A stretch of 64,000 bases of DNA from JBDTSW01 sp963758845 (GCA_963758845.1 CAVWWX010000001.1:1-64000); one strand, 5' to 3'. Counted from the stretch's first letter, positions 46,172-55,614 are shown. Notes: a model not told the origin generated them from the sequence alone. Translations and numbers: made by a program.

Positions 46172-46492
46172 ATGGCCTCATTGGCCGCCACCAGAATCCG
46201 GATCCGCCTGAAGGCGTACGACCACGACGCGATCGATCGCGCGGCGCGGGAGATCGTCGAGACGGCCACGCGTACCGGCGCCACCGTGTCGGGCCCCGTT
46301 CCCCTGCCCACCGAGAAGAACGTCTACTGCGTGATCCGCTCTCCGTTCAAGGACAAGGACTCGCGCGAGCACTTCGAGATCCGCACCCACAAGCGCCTGA
46401 TCGACATCCTTCAGCCGACGCCGAAGACGATCGACTCGCTCCAGCGCCTGGACGCCCTCCCCGCGGGCGTCGACATCGAGATCAAGACCTAG
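46172..46492 (+). CDS. rpsJ: Ribosomal protein S10
   Basis: 106 residues starting MASLAATRIRIRLKAYDHDA. IVETATRTGATVSGPVPLPT and EHFEIRTHKRLIDILQPTPK are the signature regions. The GAGAGAGAAGAGAAACG upstream supplies the ribosome site. It is the first gene of the S10 operon; rplC follows after 5 bases. S10 also acts as the NusE antitermination factor. Confidence 0.97.
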   Translation: MASLAATRIRIRLKAYDHDAIDRAAREIVETATRTGATVSGPVPLPTEKNVYCVIRSPFKDKDSREHFEIRTHKRLIDILQPTPKTIDSLQRLDALPAGVDIEIKT

Positions 46493-46497
46493 GTGGC

Positions 46498-47115
46498 ATG
46501 GCGGCGATCATCGGCAAGAAGGTCGGCATGACCCAGGTCTTCACCGACGACGGCACTCGCGTGCCCGTCACCGTGATCGAGGCCGGCCCCTGCACGGTCA
46601 CCGCGCTGCGCGTGCCCGACCGCGACGGCTACGAGGCGATCCAGCTGTCGTTCGGCGAGGTCGCCGAGCGCAAGATCACCAAGGCCGAGCTGGGGCACCT
46701 GGCCAAGGCGGGCGCCCCGCCGTCGCGGACGCTGGTGGAGTTCCGCGACGAGGCCGGCGAGCACCAGGTGGGCGACCAGGTCACCGTGTCCGAGTTCGAG
46801 GCGGGCCAGCTCGTGAAGGTGGCCGGGACCGGCATCGGCAAGGGCTTCCAGGGCACGATCCGCCGCCACGGCTTCTCGCGCGGGCCGGTCTCGCACGGCT
46901 CGCACAACGTCCGTGCGCCCGGCTCCGTGGGCGCCAGCGCCGACCCGGCGCGGGTCTTCAAGGGCATGAAGATGCCCGGCCGCATGGGCGGCAAGCGCGC
47001 CACGCAGCGCCGCCTGGAGGTGGTCGACGTGGACGCCGACAACAACCTTCTCCTGGTTCGCGGCGCGGTGCCCGGCCCGAAGGGCGGCACCGTGGAGGTG
47101 CGCACCGATGGCTGA
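46498..47115 (+). CDS. rplC: Ribosomal protein L3
   Basis: 205 residues, intact. MAAIIGKKVGMTQVFTDDGT, GIGKGFQGTIRRHGFSRGPV, SHGSHNVRAPGSVGASADPA and MGGKRATQRRLEVVDVDADN are all present, including the extended loop that reaches the peptidyl transferase centre. Its end overlaps rplD by 8 bases. Confidence 0.97.
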   Translation: MAAIIGKKVGMTQVFTDDGTRVPVTVIEAGPCTVTALRVPDRDGYEAIQLSFGEVAERKITKAELGHLAKAGAPPSRTLVEFRDEAGEHQVGDQVTVSEFEAGQLVKVAGTGIGKGFQGTIRRHGFSRGPVSHGSHNVRAPGSVGASADPARVFKGMKMPGRMGGKRATQRRLEVVDVDADNNLLLVRGAVPGPKGGTVEVRTDG

Positions 47116-47752
47116 CCCCAAGGCTCCCGTGCTGGGCAAGACCTCCAAGGCCGACCTGCCGGCCACGCTGTTCACCGAGGACTTCCACGAGTCGCTGGTC
47201 CACGAAACCGCGCGCGCGGACCTCGCCGCCAGTCGCCGGGGCACCGCCTCGACGCTGGGTCGCGGCGAGATCGCGATGACGGGCGCGAAAGCATGGCGCC
47301 AGAAGGGCACCGGCCGTGCCCGCGTGGGCGCGCTCAGCGTGCCGCACCGGCGCGGCGGCGGCGTGGCCTTCGGCCCCAGCCCCCGCGGCTACGCGGTCAA
47401 GGTCAACCGCAAGGCGCGCCGCCGGGCGCTGCGCTCGGCACTGTCGGTCCACGCCGCCCGCGACAGCATCGCCGTGATCGACGCCGCGGGCTACTCGGAG
47501 CCCTCCACCAAGTCCGCGGCCGACGCGCTGACCAAGTGGGGCCCCAAGGGCCCGACCCTCGTGGTCGTCGGCGCCGAGGAGGCCAACGTGGTCAAGAGCT
47601 TTCGCAACATCCCGGGCGTGGGCGTCCTGCCCGCCACTTCGCTCGGTGTAGCCGACGTGCTGAGCGCGGGCTCGATCGTCGCCTCGCAGGAGGCCCTCGA
47701 GGTTCTCGAGTCGCGCGCCGGCGAGGTCACCCGCAAGGGCGGTGGGAGCTGA
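47108..47752 (+). CDS. rplD: Ribosomal protein L4
   Basis: 214 residues. The extended loop sequence AWRQKGTGRARVGALSVPHR and RGGGVAFGPSPRGYAVKVNR that lines the exit tunnel is canonical, and the C-terminal NIPGVGVLPATSLGVADVLS is typical. In E. coli L4 represses its own operon via the S10 leader, which could use the hairpin at 46101-46134 here (inference). Its stop overlaps the rplW start (ATGA-like TGATG). Confidence 0.97.
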   Translation: MADPKAPVLGKTSKADLPATLFTEDFHESLVHETARADLAASRRGTASTLGRGEIAMTGAKAWRQKGTGRARVGALSVPHRRGGGVAFGPSPRGYAVKVNRKARRRALRSALSVHAARDSIAVIDAAGYSEPSTKSAADALTKWGPKGPTLVVVGAEEANVVKSFRNIPGVGVLPATSLGVADVLSAGSIVASQEALEVLESRAGEVTRKGGGS

Positions 47753-48048
47753 TGGACGCCCGCCAGGTGATCATCGAGCCGGTCGTCTCGGAGAAGAGCT
47801 ACGCGCTGATGGCGGACGGCAAGTACACGTTCCGCATCGACGATCGCGCGCACAAGACGCAGGTCTCGCGCGCCGTCGAGGAGATCTTCGGTGTGACCGT
47901 GGTCGGCGTCCGCACCCTGCAGGTGCGATCCAAGCCGAAGCGCCGCGGCATGTACAGCGGGCGCACCCGCAGCTGGAAGAAGGCGATCGTCCAGCTCGCC
48001 CCGGGCGACCGGATCGAGCTGTTCGAGGGCGCGGCGGTCGCGGACTGA
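47752..48048 (+). CDS. rplW: Ribosomal protein L23
   Basis: 98 residues from ATG 47752: MDARQVIIEPVVSEKSYALM, KYTFRIDDRAHKTQVSRAVE and VVGVRTLQVRSKPKRRGMYS. L23 sits at the polypeptide exit and docks trigger factor and SRP. The frame upstream of this ATG is open but lies inside rplD, so the ATG coupled to the rplD stop is the start. Confidence 0.97.
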   Translation: MDARQVIIEPVVSEKSYALMADGKYTFRIDDRAHKTQVSRAVEEIFGVTVVGVRTLQVRSKPKRRGMYSGRTRSWKKAIVQLAPGDRIELFEGAAVAD

Positions 48049-48056
48049 GGTAGCTG

Positions 48057-48908
<852 letters not shown>

Positions 48909-48910
48909 CC

Positions 48911-49189
48911 ATGGGCAGGTCAACGAAGAAGGGTCCGTTCGTCGAGGAGCGCCTGATGAAGCGCGTCAACGCGATGAACGAGTCCGGCGACAAGCAGATG
49001 ATCAAGACCTGGTCGCGGTCCTCGACCGTCTTCCCGGAGATGGTCGGGCACACCATCGCCGTCCACGACGGCCGCAAGCACGTGCCCGTGTTCGTCTCCG
49101 AGTCGATGGTCGGGCACAAGCTCGGCGAGTTCGCCCCGACCCGCACGTTCCGGTCGCACTCCGGCACCGGGAGCAAGGCGGAGGCCTGA
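48911..49189 (+). CDS. rpsS: Ribosomal protein S19
   Basis: 92 residues: MGRSTKKGPFVEERLMKRVN, TWSRSSTVFPEMVGHTIAVH and GHKLGEFAPTRTFRSHSGTG. S19 lies in the head of the small subunit near the A site and forms the A-site finger bridge. The start is 2 bases after the rplB stop; the stop overlaps rplV (TGATG). Confidence 0.97.
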   Translation: MGRSTKKGPFVEERLMKRVNAMNESGDKQMIKTWSRSSTVFPEMVGHTIAVHDGRKHVPVFVSESMVGHKLGEFAPTRTFRSHSGTGSKAEA

Positions 49190-49566
49190 TGGCAGCCGCA
49201 ACCGAGACAGCGACCCCCCAGGCGCCCACCGTGCGCGCCAAGGCCCGCTTCGTGCGCGTGGCGCCGCGCAAGGCGCGCCTCGTCGCCGACCAGGTCCGGG
49301 GCATGGACGTGACCGAGGCCCAGACGCTCCTGGACTTCTCCTCGCGTGGCGCCGCCCGCGACATCTCCAAGCTGATCGCGTCGGCAGCGGCCAACGCCGA
49401 GAACAACCACGAGCTCGTCGCCGAGGACCTGCGGATCGCCGAGATCCGAGTGGACGAGGGCCCCACCCTCAAGCGCTGGCGCGCCCGCGCCCGCGGCCGC
49501 GCGACCCGCATCGAGAAGAAGACCTGCCACATGAGCGTCGTCCTGACGCCACACGACGACGAGTAG
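49189..49566 (+). CDS. rplV: Ribosomal protein L22
   Basis: 125 residues. An N-terminal extension MAATETATPQAPTVRAKARF leads into VRVAPRKARLVADQVRGMDV; the tunnel-lining hairpin RWRARARGRATRIEKKTCHM is intact with no macrolide-resistance deletion visible. Overlaps rpsS by one base; rpsC follows after 13 bases. Confidence 0.97.
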   Translation: MAAATETATPQAPTVRAKARFVRVAPRKARLVADQVRGMDVTEAQTLLDFSSRGAARDISKLIASAAANAENNHELVAEDLRIAEIRVDEGPTLKRWRARARGRATRIEKKTCHMSVVLTPHDDE

Positions 49567-49579
49567 TCGAGAGGAACTG

Positions 49580-50536
49580 ATGGGACAGAAGATCCACCCC
49601 GAGGGCTTCCGAGTCGGCTACATCCACGACTGGAAGTCGACCTGGTTCAACAAGCGTGAGTTCGCCGACTACCTGAACGAGGACCTGGAGATCCGCGAGC
49701 ACATCGAGACCAAGCTCGCCCACGCCGGCCTCTCAGACATCAAGATCACGAAGCAGCGCGGCGAGATCGAGGTCGACATCCACACGGCCCGGCCCGGCAT
49801 CGTCATCGGCAAGTCCGGCTCCGAGGTCGACGCTCTGCGCCGTGACCTGCACCGGATCACGGGCAAGCCCGTGAAGGTGAACATCAAGGAGATCAAGCGC
49901 CCCGAGCTGGACGCGAAGCTGGTCGCGCAGTCGATCGCCGAGCAGCTCCAAAATCGCGTGGCCTTCCGCCGCGCGATGAAGCGCGCGCTGACCTCGGCGA
50001 TGCGCTCCGGGGCCCAGGGCGTGAAGGTCCAGGTCTCCGGCCGCCTTGGCGGCGCCGAGATGGCGCGGACCGAGGGCTACTCCGACGGCCGCGTGCCGCT
50101 GCACACCCTTCGCGCGGACATCGACTACGGCTTCACCGAGGCCCGGACCACCACCGGCCGCATCGGCGTCAAGTGCTGGATCAACAACGGCGAGGTCATG
50201 CCCGAGGGCTTCCGCACCGGCCAGGACGAGGACGAGGACGCGATCGGCCCCCGTCCCGGGCGCAGGCGCCGCAGCGACGGCGATCGCCCCCGTGGCGGTG
50301 GCGGTGGCGGCGGTGGCGGCGGTTCCAGGCCTCCGCGCAAGCAGGACTCGAAGCCGAAGCCAAAGCCCGAGGCGAAGCCTGCCGCTCCCGCCGCGGCGGC
50401 GCCGACTCCCGCCGCCGAGACGCCCGCCCCTGCCGAGGCTCCGGACCCGGCCGAGGCGTCCGCTCCTGCCGAGGCCCCTGCCGCTCCCGCCGCCGAGCAG
50501 CCCGCCGCTCCCGCCGAAGGGGAGGCCTCGAGCTGA
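49580..50536 (+). CDS. rpsC: Ribosomal protein S3 with long Gly- and Pro/Ala-rich tail
   Basis: The S3 core (residues 1-218) is normal: MGQKIHPEGFRVGYIHDWKS, the KH domain IVIGKSGSEVDALRRDLHRI, and the C-terminal ARTTTGRIGVKCWINNGEVM. It then continues about 100 residues as a low-complexity tail: basic (PRPGRRRRSDGDRPR), a run of ten glycines, and a Pro/Ala/Glu block (EAPDPAEASAPAEAPAAPAA). Total 318 residues, against 210-280 usual. S3 sits at the mRNA entry. rplP starts at the stop (TGATG). Confidence 0.96.
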   Translation: MGQKIHPEGFRVGYIHDWKSTWFNKREFADYLNEDLEIREHIETKLAHAGLSDIKITKQRGEIEVDIHTARPGIVIGKSGSEVDALRRDLHRITGKPVKVNIKEIKRPELDAKLVAQSIAEQLQNRVAFRRAMKRALTSAMRSGAQGVKVQVSGRLGGAEMARTEGYSDGRVPLHTLRADIDYGFTEARTTTGRIGVKCWINNGEVMPEGFRTGQDEDEDAIGPRPGRRRRSDGDRPRGGGGGGGGGGSRPPRKQDSKPKPKPEAKPAAPAAAAPTPAAETPAPAEAPDPAEASAPAEAPAAPAAEQPAAPAEGEASS

Positions 50537-50955
50537 TGCTGATGCCGAAGCGGGTCAAGCACCGCAAGCAGATGCGCGGCAGGCGCCGCGGCAACACCAA
50601 GGGCGGAAGCCAGGTCGCCTTCGGCGAGTACGGCCTGAAGGCGCTCGAGCGCGGCTGGGTGACCAACCGCCAGATCGAGGCTGCCCGCGTCGCGATGACC
50701 CGAAAGATCAAGCGCGGCGGGAAGGTCTGGATCAACATCTTCCCCGACAAGCCCTTCACGAAGAAGCCGGCCGAGACCCGCATGGGCTCGGGCAAGGGCA
50801 ACCCCGAGGGGTGGGTCGCCGTCGTCAAGCCCGGGCGCGTGATGTTCGAGCTCGCCGGCGTCTCCGAGGAGCTGGCCAAGGAGGCCATGACGCTCGCGGG
50901 GCACAAGCTTCCCATCAAGACCAAGGTCGTAAGCCGCGAGGAGCTGGGCGGATGA
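50536..50955 (+). CDS. rplP: Ribosomal protein L16
   Basis: 139 residues: MLMPKRVKHRKQMRGRRRGN, GGSQVAFGEYGLKALERGWV, KIKRGGKVWINIFPDKPFTK and GNPEGWVAVVKPGRVMFELA. L16 helps position A-site tRNA. The ATG at 50536 overlaps the S3 stop; the stop overlaps rpmC (GGATGA). Confidence 0.97.
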   Translation: MLMPKRVKHRKQMRGRRRGNTKGGSQVAFGEYGLKALERGWVTNRQIEAARVAMTRKIKRGGKVWINIFPDKPFTKKPAETRMGSGKGNPEGWVAVVKPGRVMFELAGVSEELAKEAMTLAGHKLPIKTKVVSREELGG

Positions 50956-51161
50956 AGGCCTCCGACGTGCACGCGCTGTCGGACCCGGACCTGGTGCAGG
51001 CGCTCAAGGATGCCCGCGAGGAGCAGTTCAACCTGCGCTTCCGCCACGCCACCGGCGAGCTGGAGAACACCGCCGGCCTGGGCGCGTCCAGGCAGGACCT
51101 GGCACGGCTGATGACCATTGCCCGCGAGCGCGGGATCGACCTGGGCAAGGAGCTCAAGTAG
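50952..51161 (+). CDS. rpmC: Ribosomal protein L29
   Basis: 69 residues: MKASDVHALSDPDLVQALKD, EEQFNLRFRHATGELENTAG, LARLMTIARERGIDLGKELK. The two-helix hairpin is complete. It lies at the tunnel exit beside L23. rpsQ starts 2 bases after the stop. Confidence 0.96.
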   Translation: MKASDVHALSDPDLVQALKDAREEQFNLRFRHATGELENTAGLGASRQDLARLMTIARERGIDLGKELK

Positions 51162-51163
51162 AG

Positions 51164-51833
51164 ATGGCTGACGAAGAGAAGAACGAGAACGAAGAGACGA
51201 CAGAGGAAGCGGCAGACGCGGGGTCAGACGCCGAAGCTGAGGCGACGCCTGAGCCTGCTGCCGAGGAGGGGTCTGACCCCTCACCCGCCGATGCCGCGGC
51301 CGAAGCAACGTGCTGAGCCCCGGCCGCCGACCTGCGCACCCCCAGCCGCCGATGCAGCGGTTGATGAGGACGAGCCCCCGGAAGTCCTCACCCGCAAGCA
51401 GCAGCGCAAGCTCGCTCGCTCCACGCATGCCGGCGAGGCCAAGCCGCAGCGCTCCGTCGAGGAGCGCGTAGCCGAGCGCGCCACGGAGCGCAAGCAGGCG
51501 GCGGGGAACCGGCGCCGCCATCGCCAGCGCACCCGCGATCGCAGCGGCGAGGCCGGACAGGGCACGCCGGCCGCCGAGCGCGAGCCCGGCCCGAAGAAGG
51601 TCCGCCAGGGCATGGTTGTCTCGGCCAAGGCCGACAAGACGATCACCGTCCGCATCGACGTCGCCCGGCGCCACCCTCAGTACGAGAAGGTCGTCCGCCG
51701 CAGCGCCACGCTGCACGCCCACGACGCCTCGAACCAGGCCCAGGAGGGCGACACCGTCCGCGTCGTCGAGACCCGCCCGCTGTCGCGCACCAAGCGCTGG
51801 CGGCTCGTCGAGGTCGTGGAGAAGGCCCGCTGA
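51164..51833 (+). CDS. rpsQ: Ribosomal protein S17 with long acidic-then-basic N-terminal extension, frame-broken
   Basis: The conserved S17 core is the last 78 residues: KKVRQGMVVSAKADKTITVR, VARRHPQYEKVVRRSATLHA and GDTVRVVETRPLSRTKRWRL. Upstream, coupled to rpmC, ATG 51164 opens an extension of about 140 residues: acidic first (MADEEKNENEETTEEAADAG, then SDAEAEATPEPAAEEGSDP), then basic (VLTRKQQRKLARSTHAGEAK, AAGNRRRHRQRTRDRSGEAG). One extra base near 51308-51312 breaks the frame between the two parts. An alternative is that translation starts downstream, but the ribosome-coupled ATG and repeat-bearing acidic stretch argue for the long form. Usual length 80-100. Confidence 0.9.
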
Positions 51834-51836
51834 TCC

Positions 51837-52205
51837 ATGGTCCAGCAGGAGACACGCCTTCGCGTCGCCGACAACTCGGGCGCCCGCGAGATCCTCTGCA
51901 TCCGCGTCAAGGGCGGATCGCACCGTCGCTACGCCGGGGTCGGTGACGTGATCACCGCCACGGTCAAGCAGGCGACCCCGCACGGCGCGGTCCGCAAGGG
52001 CGAGGTCGTCGAGGCCGTCGTCGTGCGAACCCGCAAGCAGCTGGGCCGCCCGGACGGCACCTACATCGCGTTCGACGAGAACGCGGCGGTCCTGATCGAC
52101 CCGCAGGGGGCCCCCCGCGGCACCCGCATCTTCGGCCCCGTCGCGCGCGAGCTTCGCGACCGCAACTTCATGCGCATCATCTCGCTGGCCCCGGAGGTCC
52201 TGTAG
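51837..52205 (+). CDS. rplN: Ribosomal protein L14
   Basis: 122 residues: MVQQETRLRVADNSGAREIL, GDVITATVKQATPHGAVRKG and ARELRDRNFMRIISLAPEVL, full length and canonical. ATG 51837 is 3 bases after the S17 stop. L14 contacts h14 of 16S rRNA at an intersubunit bridge and binds the silencing factor RsfS. Confidence 0.97.
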   Translation: MVQQETRLRVADNSGAREILCIRVKGGSHRRYAGVGDVITATVKQATPHGAVRKGEVVEAVVVRTRKQLGRPDGTYIAFDENAAVLIDPQGAPRGTRIFGPVARELRDRNFMRIISLAPEVL

Positions 52206-52264
52206 CGGTGACCCCTCCCACGACAGCAGCCCCCCCTCCTTCGCCGCGGAAGGGGGCACCGCTG

Positions 52265-52603
52265 ATGGCTTCGATGCGAATCCGCCGCGACGATCAGGTG
52301 CTGATCACGGCCGGCAAGGACAAGGGCAAGACCGGGAAGGTCATCCGCACCGAGCCCGGGCGCCATCGCGTCTTCGTCGAGGGCCTCAACATCGTCAAGC
52401 GCGCTCAGCGCCCGCGGTCGGTCAAGGACACCCAGCGCGGCGGCGAGGCCGGCGGCATCATCGAGAAGGAGGGTCCCGTGGACGTCTCCAACGTGATGCT
52501 GATCGACCCCTCCGACAACAAGCCGACCCGTATCGGCGTCCGCGTGAACGACTCGGGCAAGCGTGAGCGGGTCTCGAAGCGAACCGGCAAGGCGCTCGAC
52601 TAG
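52265..52603 (+). CDS. rplX: Ribosomal protein L24
   Basis: 112 residues from ATG 52265 (MASMRIRRDDQVLITAGKDK), preceded by GGAAGGGGG. A GTG at 52208 would add a non-conserved Pro/Ala-rich 19-residue stretch and is less likely. KOW motif GKTGKVIRTEPGRHRVFVEG, then GGIIEKEGPVDVSNVMLIDP. L24 starts assembly of the 50S subunit. rplE follows after 6 bases. Confidence 0.95.
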   Translation: MASMRIRRDDQVLITAGKDKGKTGKVIRTEPGRHRVFVEGLNIVKRAQRPRSVKDTQRGGEAGGIIEKEGPVDVSNVMLIDPSDNKPTRIGVRVNDSGKRERVSKRTGKALD

Positions 52604-52609
52604 GAGCCG

Positions 52610-53428
52610 ATGATGGAATCCGCAACGATCCCCGAGTCCCAGCAGGCGGCGCCACCGCCGCGGCTGCGCGATCGCTACCGCGACGAAGTCGTCCCGGCGA
52701 TGACCAAGCGCTTCGGCTACGGCAACCCGATGGAGGTCCCGCGCCTGGTGAAGATCGGCCTCAACATGGGCGTCGGCGAGGCGAAGACCTCGACGCCGGT
52801 GCTCGAGGCCGCCACCGAGCAGCTCGGGACGATCTCGGGCCAGCGCCCCAACGTGCGCCGGGCCAAGAAGTCGATCGCCTCGTTCAAGATCCGCGAGGGG
52901 ATGCCGGTCGGGGTCGCCGTGACCCTGCGCGGCGCCCGCATGTGGGAGTTCCTGGACCGCCTGATCACGATTTCGATCCCCCGGATCCGCGACTTCCGCG
53001 GTCTCAACCCGCGCTCGTTCGACGGCCGTGGCAACTACACGATCGGCGTCCGCGAGCAGCTGATCTTCCCCGAGATCGACTACGACTCGATCGACGAGGT
53101 GCGCGGGCTCGACGTCACGATCGCGACCACCGCCAAGACCGACGACGAGGCGTTCGAGCTACTTCTCGGCCTGGGCATGCCATTCTCACAAGAGGGCAGG
53201 CCCGGTACCGAGGACGCCGAGGCCGCGGCCGAAGAGGAACGCCGCCACGAGGAGGCCAGGCAGCGCGCCGAGGCCGAGGCGGCCGCCCTCGAGCAGCTCA
53301 AGGCCGAGAACCCCGAGGCCTACGCCAAGCCGGAGAAGCCCGAGGAGGGCGAGGAAGGCGAGGAAGGCGAGGGCGAGAGCCCGGCCGGGGAAGCCTCGGA
53401 TTCAGACTCAAGCGAAGAGAGCGAGTAG
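52610..53428 (+). CDS. rplE: Ribosomal protein L5 with long acidic tail
   Basis: The L5 core ends around residue 190: PRLVKIGLNMGVGEAKTSTP, SGQRPNVRRAKKSIASFKIR, FDGRGNYTIGVREQLIFPEI and TAKTDDEAFELLLGLGMPF. An approximately 80-residue charged tail follows, rich in Glu and Ala (EDAEAAAEEERRHEEARQRA, then EEGEEGEEGEGESPAGEASD), partly predicted coiled coil. Total 272 residues, against 175-190 usual. L5 binds 5S rRNA and P-site tRNA. Starts ATGATG at 52610. Confidence 0.95.
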   Translation: MMESATIPESQQAAPPPRLRDRYRDEVVPAMTKRFGYGNPMEVPRLVKIGLNMGVGEAKTSTPVLEAATEQLGTISGQRPNVRRAKKSIASFKIREGMPVGVAVTLRGARMWEFLDRLITISIPRIRDFRGLNPRSFDGRGNYTIGVREQLIFPEIDYDSIDEVRGLDVTIATTAKTDDEAFELLLGLGMPFSQEGRPGTEDAEAAAEEERRHEEARQRAEAEAAALEQLKAENPEAYAKPEKPEEGEEGEEGEGESPAGEASDSDSSEESE

Positions 53429-53436
53429 CAAGCCGA

Positions 53437-53622
53437 ATGGCGAAGACATCGAAGATCGTCAAGCAGGGCCGCAAGCCCAAGTACAAGACCCGCGCCCACA
53501 ACCGCTGCCGGCGGTGTGGCCGCCCGCGCGCCTACTACCGCAAGTTCGGGCTCTGCCGCCTGTGCCTGCGCGACGCCGCGCACAACGGCTACATCCCCGG
53601 CCTGACCAAGTCGAGCTGGTAG
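53437..53622 (+). CDS. rpsZ: Ribosomal protein S14, zinc-binding (type Z)
   Basis: 61 residues: MAKTSKIVKQGRKPKYKTRA, HNRCRRCGRPRAYYRKFGLC and RLCLRDAAHNGYIPGLTKSS. The C-x-x-C and C-x-x-C pairs form the zinc site of the short C+ form. The tail KSSW is canonical. 4 bases before rpsH. Confidence 0.96.
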   Translation: MAKTSKIVKQGRKPKYKTRAHNRCRRCGRPRAYYRKFGLCRLCLRDAAHNGYIPGLTKSSW

Positions 53623-53626
53623 CACC

Positions 53627-54028
53627 ATGAGCGTCGTCACAGACCCCGTCTCGGATTACCTCACCCGCGTGCGCAACGGGCTCGCCGCCCAGCACGAGTC
53701 GGTCGAGATCCCGGCGTCCCGCTTGAAGCGGGAGGTCTCGAGGATCCTGGCCGAGCAGGGCTACATCACCGGCTTCACGGTCGAGCCCACCGCGGTCGGC
53801 GAGGTCATCAAGGTCGACCTGAAGTACACGCGCGAGCGGCGCCCCGTGATCTCCGGCCTGCGCCGGGTGTCGCGACCGGGCCGCCGGCGGTACGTGTCCA
53901 GCGACCAGATCCCGCGCGTCCAGGGCGGCATGGGGACGGCCATCGTCTCCACGTCGACCGGCGTCATGACCGGGCACGAGGCAAAGCACAAGGGCGTCGG
54001 CGGCGAGGTCGTCGCCTACGTCTGGTGA
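53627..54028 (+). CDS. rpsH: Ribosomal protein S8
   Basis: 133 residues: MSVVTDPVSDYLTRVRNGLA, ASRLKREVSRILAEQGYITG and the C-terminal signature GTAIVSTSTGVMTGHEAKHK. In E. coli S8 is the translational repressor of the spc operon; no matching site was looked for in detail here. Full length. Confidence 0.97.
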   Translation: MSVVTDPVSDYLTRVRNGLAAQHESVEIPASRLKREVSRILAEQGYITGFTVEPTAVGEVIKVDLKYTRERRPVISGLRRVSRPGRRRYVSSDQIPRVQGGMGTAIVSTSTGVMTGHEAKHKGVGGEVVAYVW

Positions 54029-54049
54029 GCACGTAACGAGGGTCTTTCA

Positions 54050-54583
54050 GTGAGTCGAATCGGAAGAAAGCCAGTCACGATCCCCGAGGGCGTCAGCGTC
54101 GACGTCGGGCCGGGCCGTGTCTCGGTGAACGGGCCCAAGGGCGAGCTCAGCCAGGAGCTGAGCCCCGACATGAGCGTGGCCGTCGACGACGGAGTGCTCA
54201 CCGTCAGCCGTCCCACCGACCGGGCACCGCACCGCGCCCTCCACGGGCTGACGCGCAGCCTGATCGCGAACATGGTCGAGGGCGTCACCGACGGATACAC
54301 GCGCGAGCTGGAGATCCAGGGCGTCGGCTACAGGGCGCGCCTCCAGGGCAAGTCGCTCGAGCTGAGCGTCGGCTACTCGCACCCGGTCTCGCTCCCGGCG
54401 CCCGACGGCATCGAGTTCGAGGTCCCGCAGCCCACACAGATCATCATCAAGGGGATCGACAAGCAGCTGGTGGGCGAGACCACGGCACGGATCCGCCGCG
54501 TGCGCCCGCCCGAGCCCTACAAGGGCAAGGGCATCCGCTACCGCGGCGAGCACGTGCGCCGGAAGGTCGGTAAGCGCGCATGA
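54050..54583 (+). CDS. rplF: Ribosomal protein L6
   Basis: 177 residues from a GTG start: MSRIGRKPVTIPEGVSVDVG, GPKGELSQELSPDMSVAVDD, QGVGYRARLQGKSLELSVGY and PPEPYKGKGIRYRGEHVRRK. All conserved. The stop overlaps rplR (GCATGA). No ribosome site is obvious besides GAGGG at about 54038. Confidence 0.97.
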   Translation: MSRIGRKPVTIPEGVSVDVGPGRVSVNGPKGELSQELSPDMSVAVDDGVLTVSRPTDRAPHRALHGLTRSLIANMVEGVTDGYTRELEIQGVGYRARLQGKSLELSVGYSHPVSLPAPDGIEFEVPQPTQIIIKGIDKQLVGETTARIRRVRPPEPYKGKGIRYRGEHVRRKVGKRA

Positions 54584-54933
54584 GCGTCAAGACGAAGCAG
54601 CAGGTACGGCTGCGCCGGCGCCGCCGGGTGCGCGCCCGCGTGCGCGGCAGCGAGTCACGCCCGCGCCTGTCGGTGTTCCGCTCGAACCGGGGCGTGTTCG
54701 CCCAGCTCATCGATGACGACCGCGGGCACACGATCGCCTCGGTCTCGTGGATCGAGCCGGATCTCAAGAAGCTCAACCCCGGCGAGCAGGCGAAGAAGGC
54801 TGGCGAGCTCCTCGCCTCGAGGGCCAAGGAGGCCGGCGTCGAGACGTGTGTCTTCGATCGTGGCGGCTACCGCTACCACGGTCGTGTCCAGGCCCTCGCC
54901 GAAGGCGCCCGTGAGGGCGGGCTGCGGTTTTAG
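54580..54933 (+). CDS. rplR: Ribosomal protein L18
   Basis: 117 residues: MSVKTKQQVRLRRRRRVRAR, RPRLSVFRSNRGVFAQLIDD and VETCVFDRGGYRYHGRVQAL. It binds 5S rRNA with L5. ATG overlaps the L6 stop. Confidence 0.97.
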   Translation: MSVKTKQQVRLRRRRRVRARVRGSESRPRLSVFRSNRGVFAQLIDDDRGHTIASVSWIEPDLKKLNPGEQAKKAGELLASRAKEAGVETCVFDRGGYRYHGRVQALAEGAREGGLRF

Positions 54934-54954
54934 ACCCGCTACCTTCATCGACCC

Positions 54955-55614
54955 ATGCAGAGCAACGTAGAGATCCAGACAGTCAGCCCCCAGGGGCTCG
55001 ACCTCCAGGAGCGCGTGATCGAGATCAATCGCGTCGCCAAGGTGGTCAAGGGCGGCCGTCGCTTCTCGTTCACCGCGCTCGTCGCCGTCGGCGACGAGGA
55101 GTCGGTCGTGGGCATCGGCTACGGCAAGGCCCGCGAGGTCCCGCTGGCGATCCAGAAGGCGGTCGAGAACGCCCGCAAGAGCCTGGTGAAGGTGCCCAAG
55201 TACGGCCAGACGATCCCCCACCGCAACATCGGCCGCTTCGGCGCCGGCCACGTGGTGCTGCGCCCGGCCAGCCCCGGTACCGGCGTGATCGCCGGCGGCG
55301 GCGTCCGCGCGGTGCTCGAGCTCGCCGGGATCCGCGACGTGCTCTCCAAGAGCATCGGCAGCCAGAACCCGATCAACCTCGTCAAGGCCACCATGAACGG
55401 CCTCACCACGCTTCGCCGCCCCGAGCAGGTCGCCAAGCTGCGCGGCCTCACGGTCAACCAGGTGCTGGGCATCCAGAAGGAGCCCAAGGCCAAGGAGACA
55501 GTGAACGGCGACGCCGAGCAGGCACCGGTGACCCCCGAGGCGGTCGCCGCCGAGCCGGCACCCGCGGGGTCTGACCCCCCATCCGCCGATGCCGCGGCCG
55601 AGGAGAAGGCTTAG
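54955..55614 (+). CDS. rpsE: Ribosomal protein S5 with repeat-bearing C-terminal tail
   Basis: Core residues 1-175: LDLQERVIEINRVAKVVKGG, GGRRFSFTALVAVGDEESVV, GIGYGKAREVPLAIQKAVEN and RPASPGTGVIAGGGVRAVLE. The tail of about 40 residues is Glu/Ala/Pro-rich, ending VTPEAVAAEPAPAGSDPPSA plus DAAAEEKA, and encodes one GGGGTCTGACCCC palindrome at 55566-55578. S5 supports fidelity and mRNA unwinding. The TAG overlaps the GTG of rpmD. Confidence 0.96.
   Translation: MQSNVEIQTVSPQGLDLQERVIEINRVAKVVKGGRRFSFTALVAVGDEESVVGIGYGKAREVPLAIQKAVENARKSLVKVPKYGQTIPHRNIGRFGAGHVVLRPASPGTGVIAGGGVRAVLELAGIRDVLSKSIGSQNPINLVKATMNGLTTLRRPEQVAKLRGLTVNQVLGIQKEPKAKETVNGDAEQAPVTPEAVAAEPAPAGSDPPSADAAAEEKA

Noticed and set aside
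52208..52264. GTG at 52208 as the rplX start
   Set aside because: It would add 19 non-conserved Pro/Ala/Thr residues; the ATG at 52265 with a purine-rich site fits the family N-terminus.
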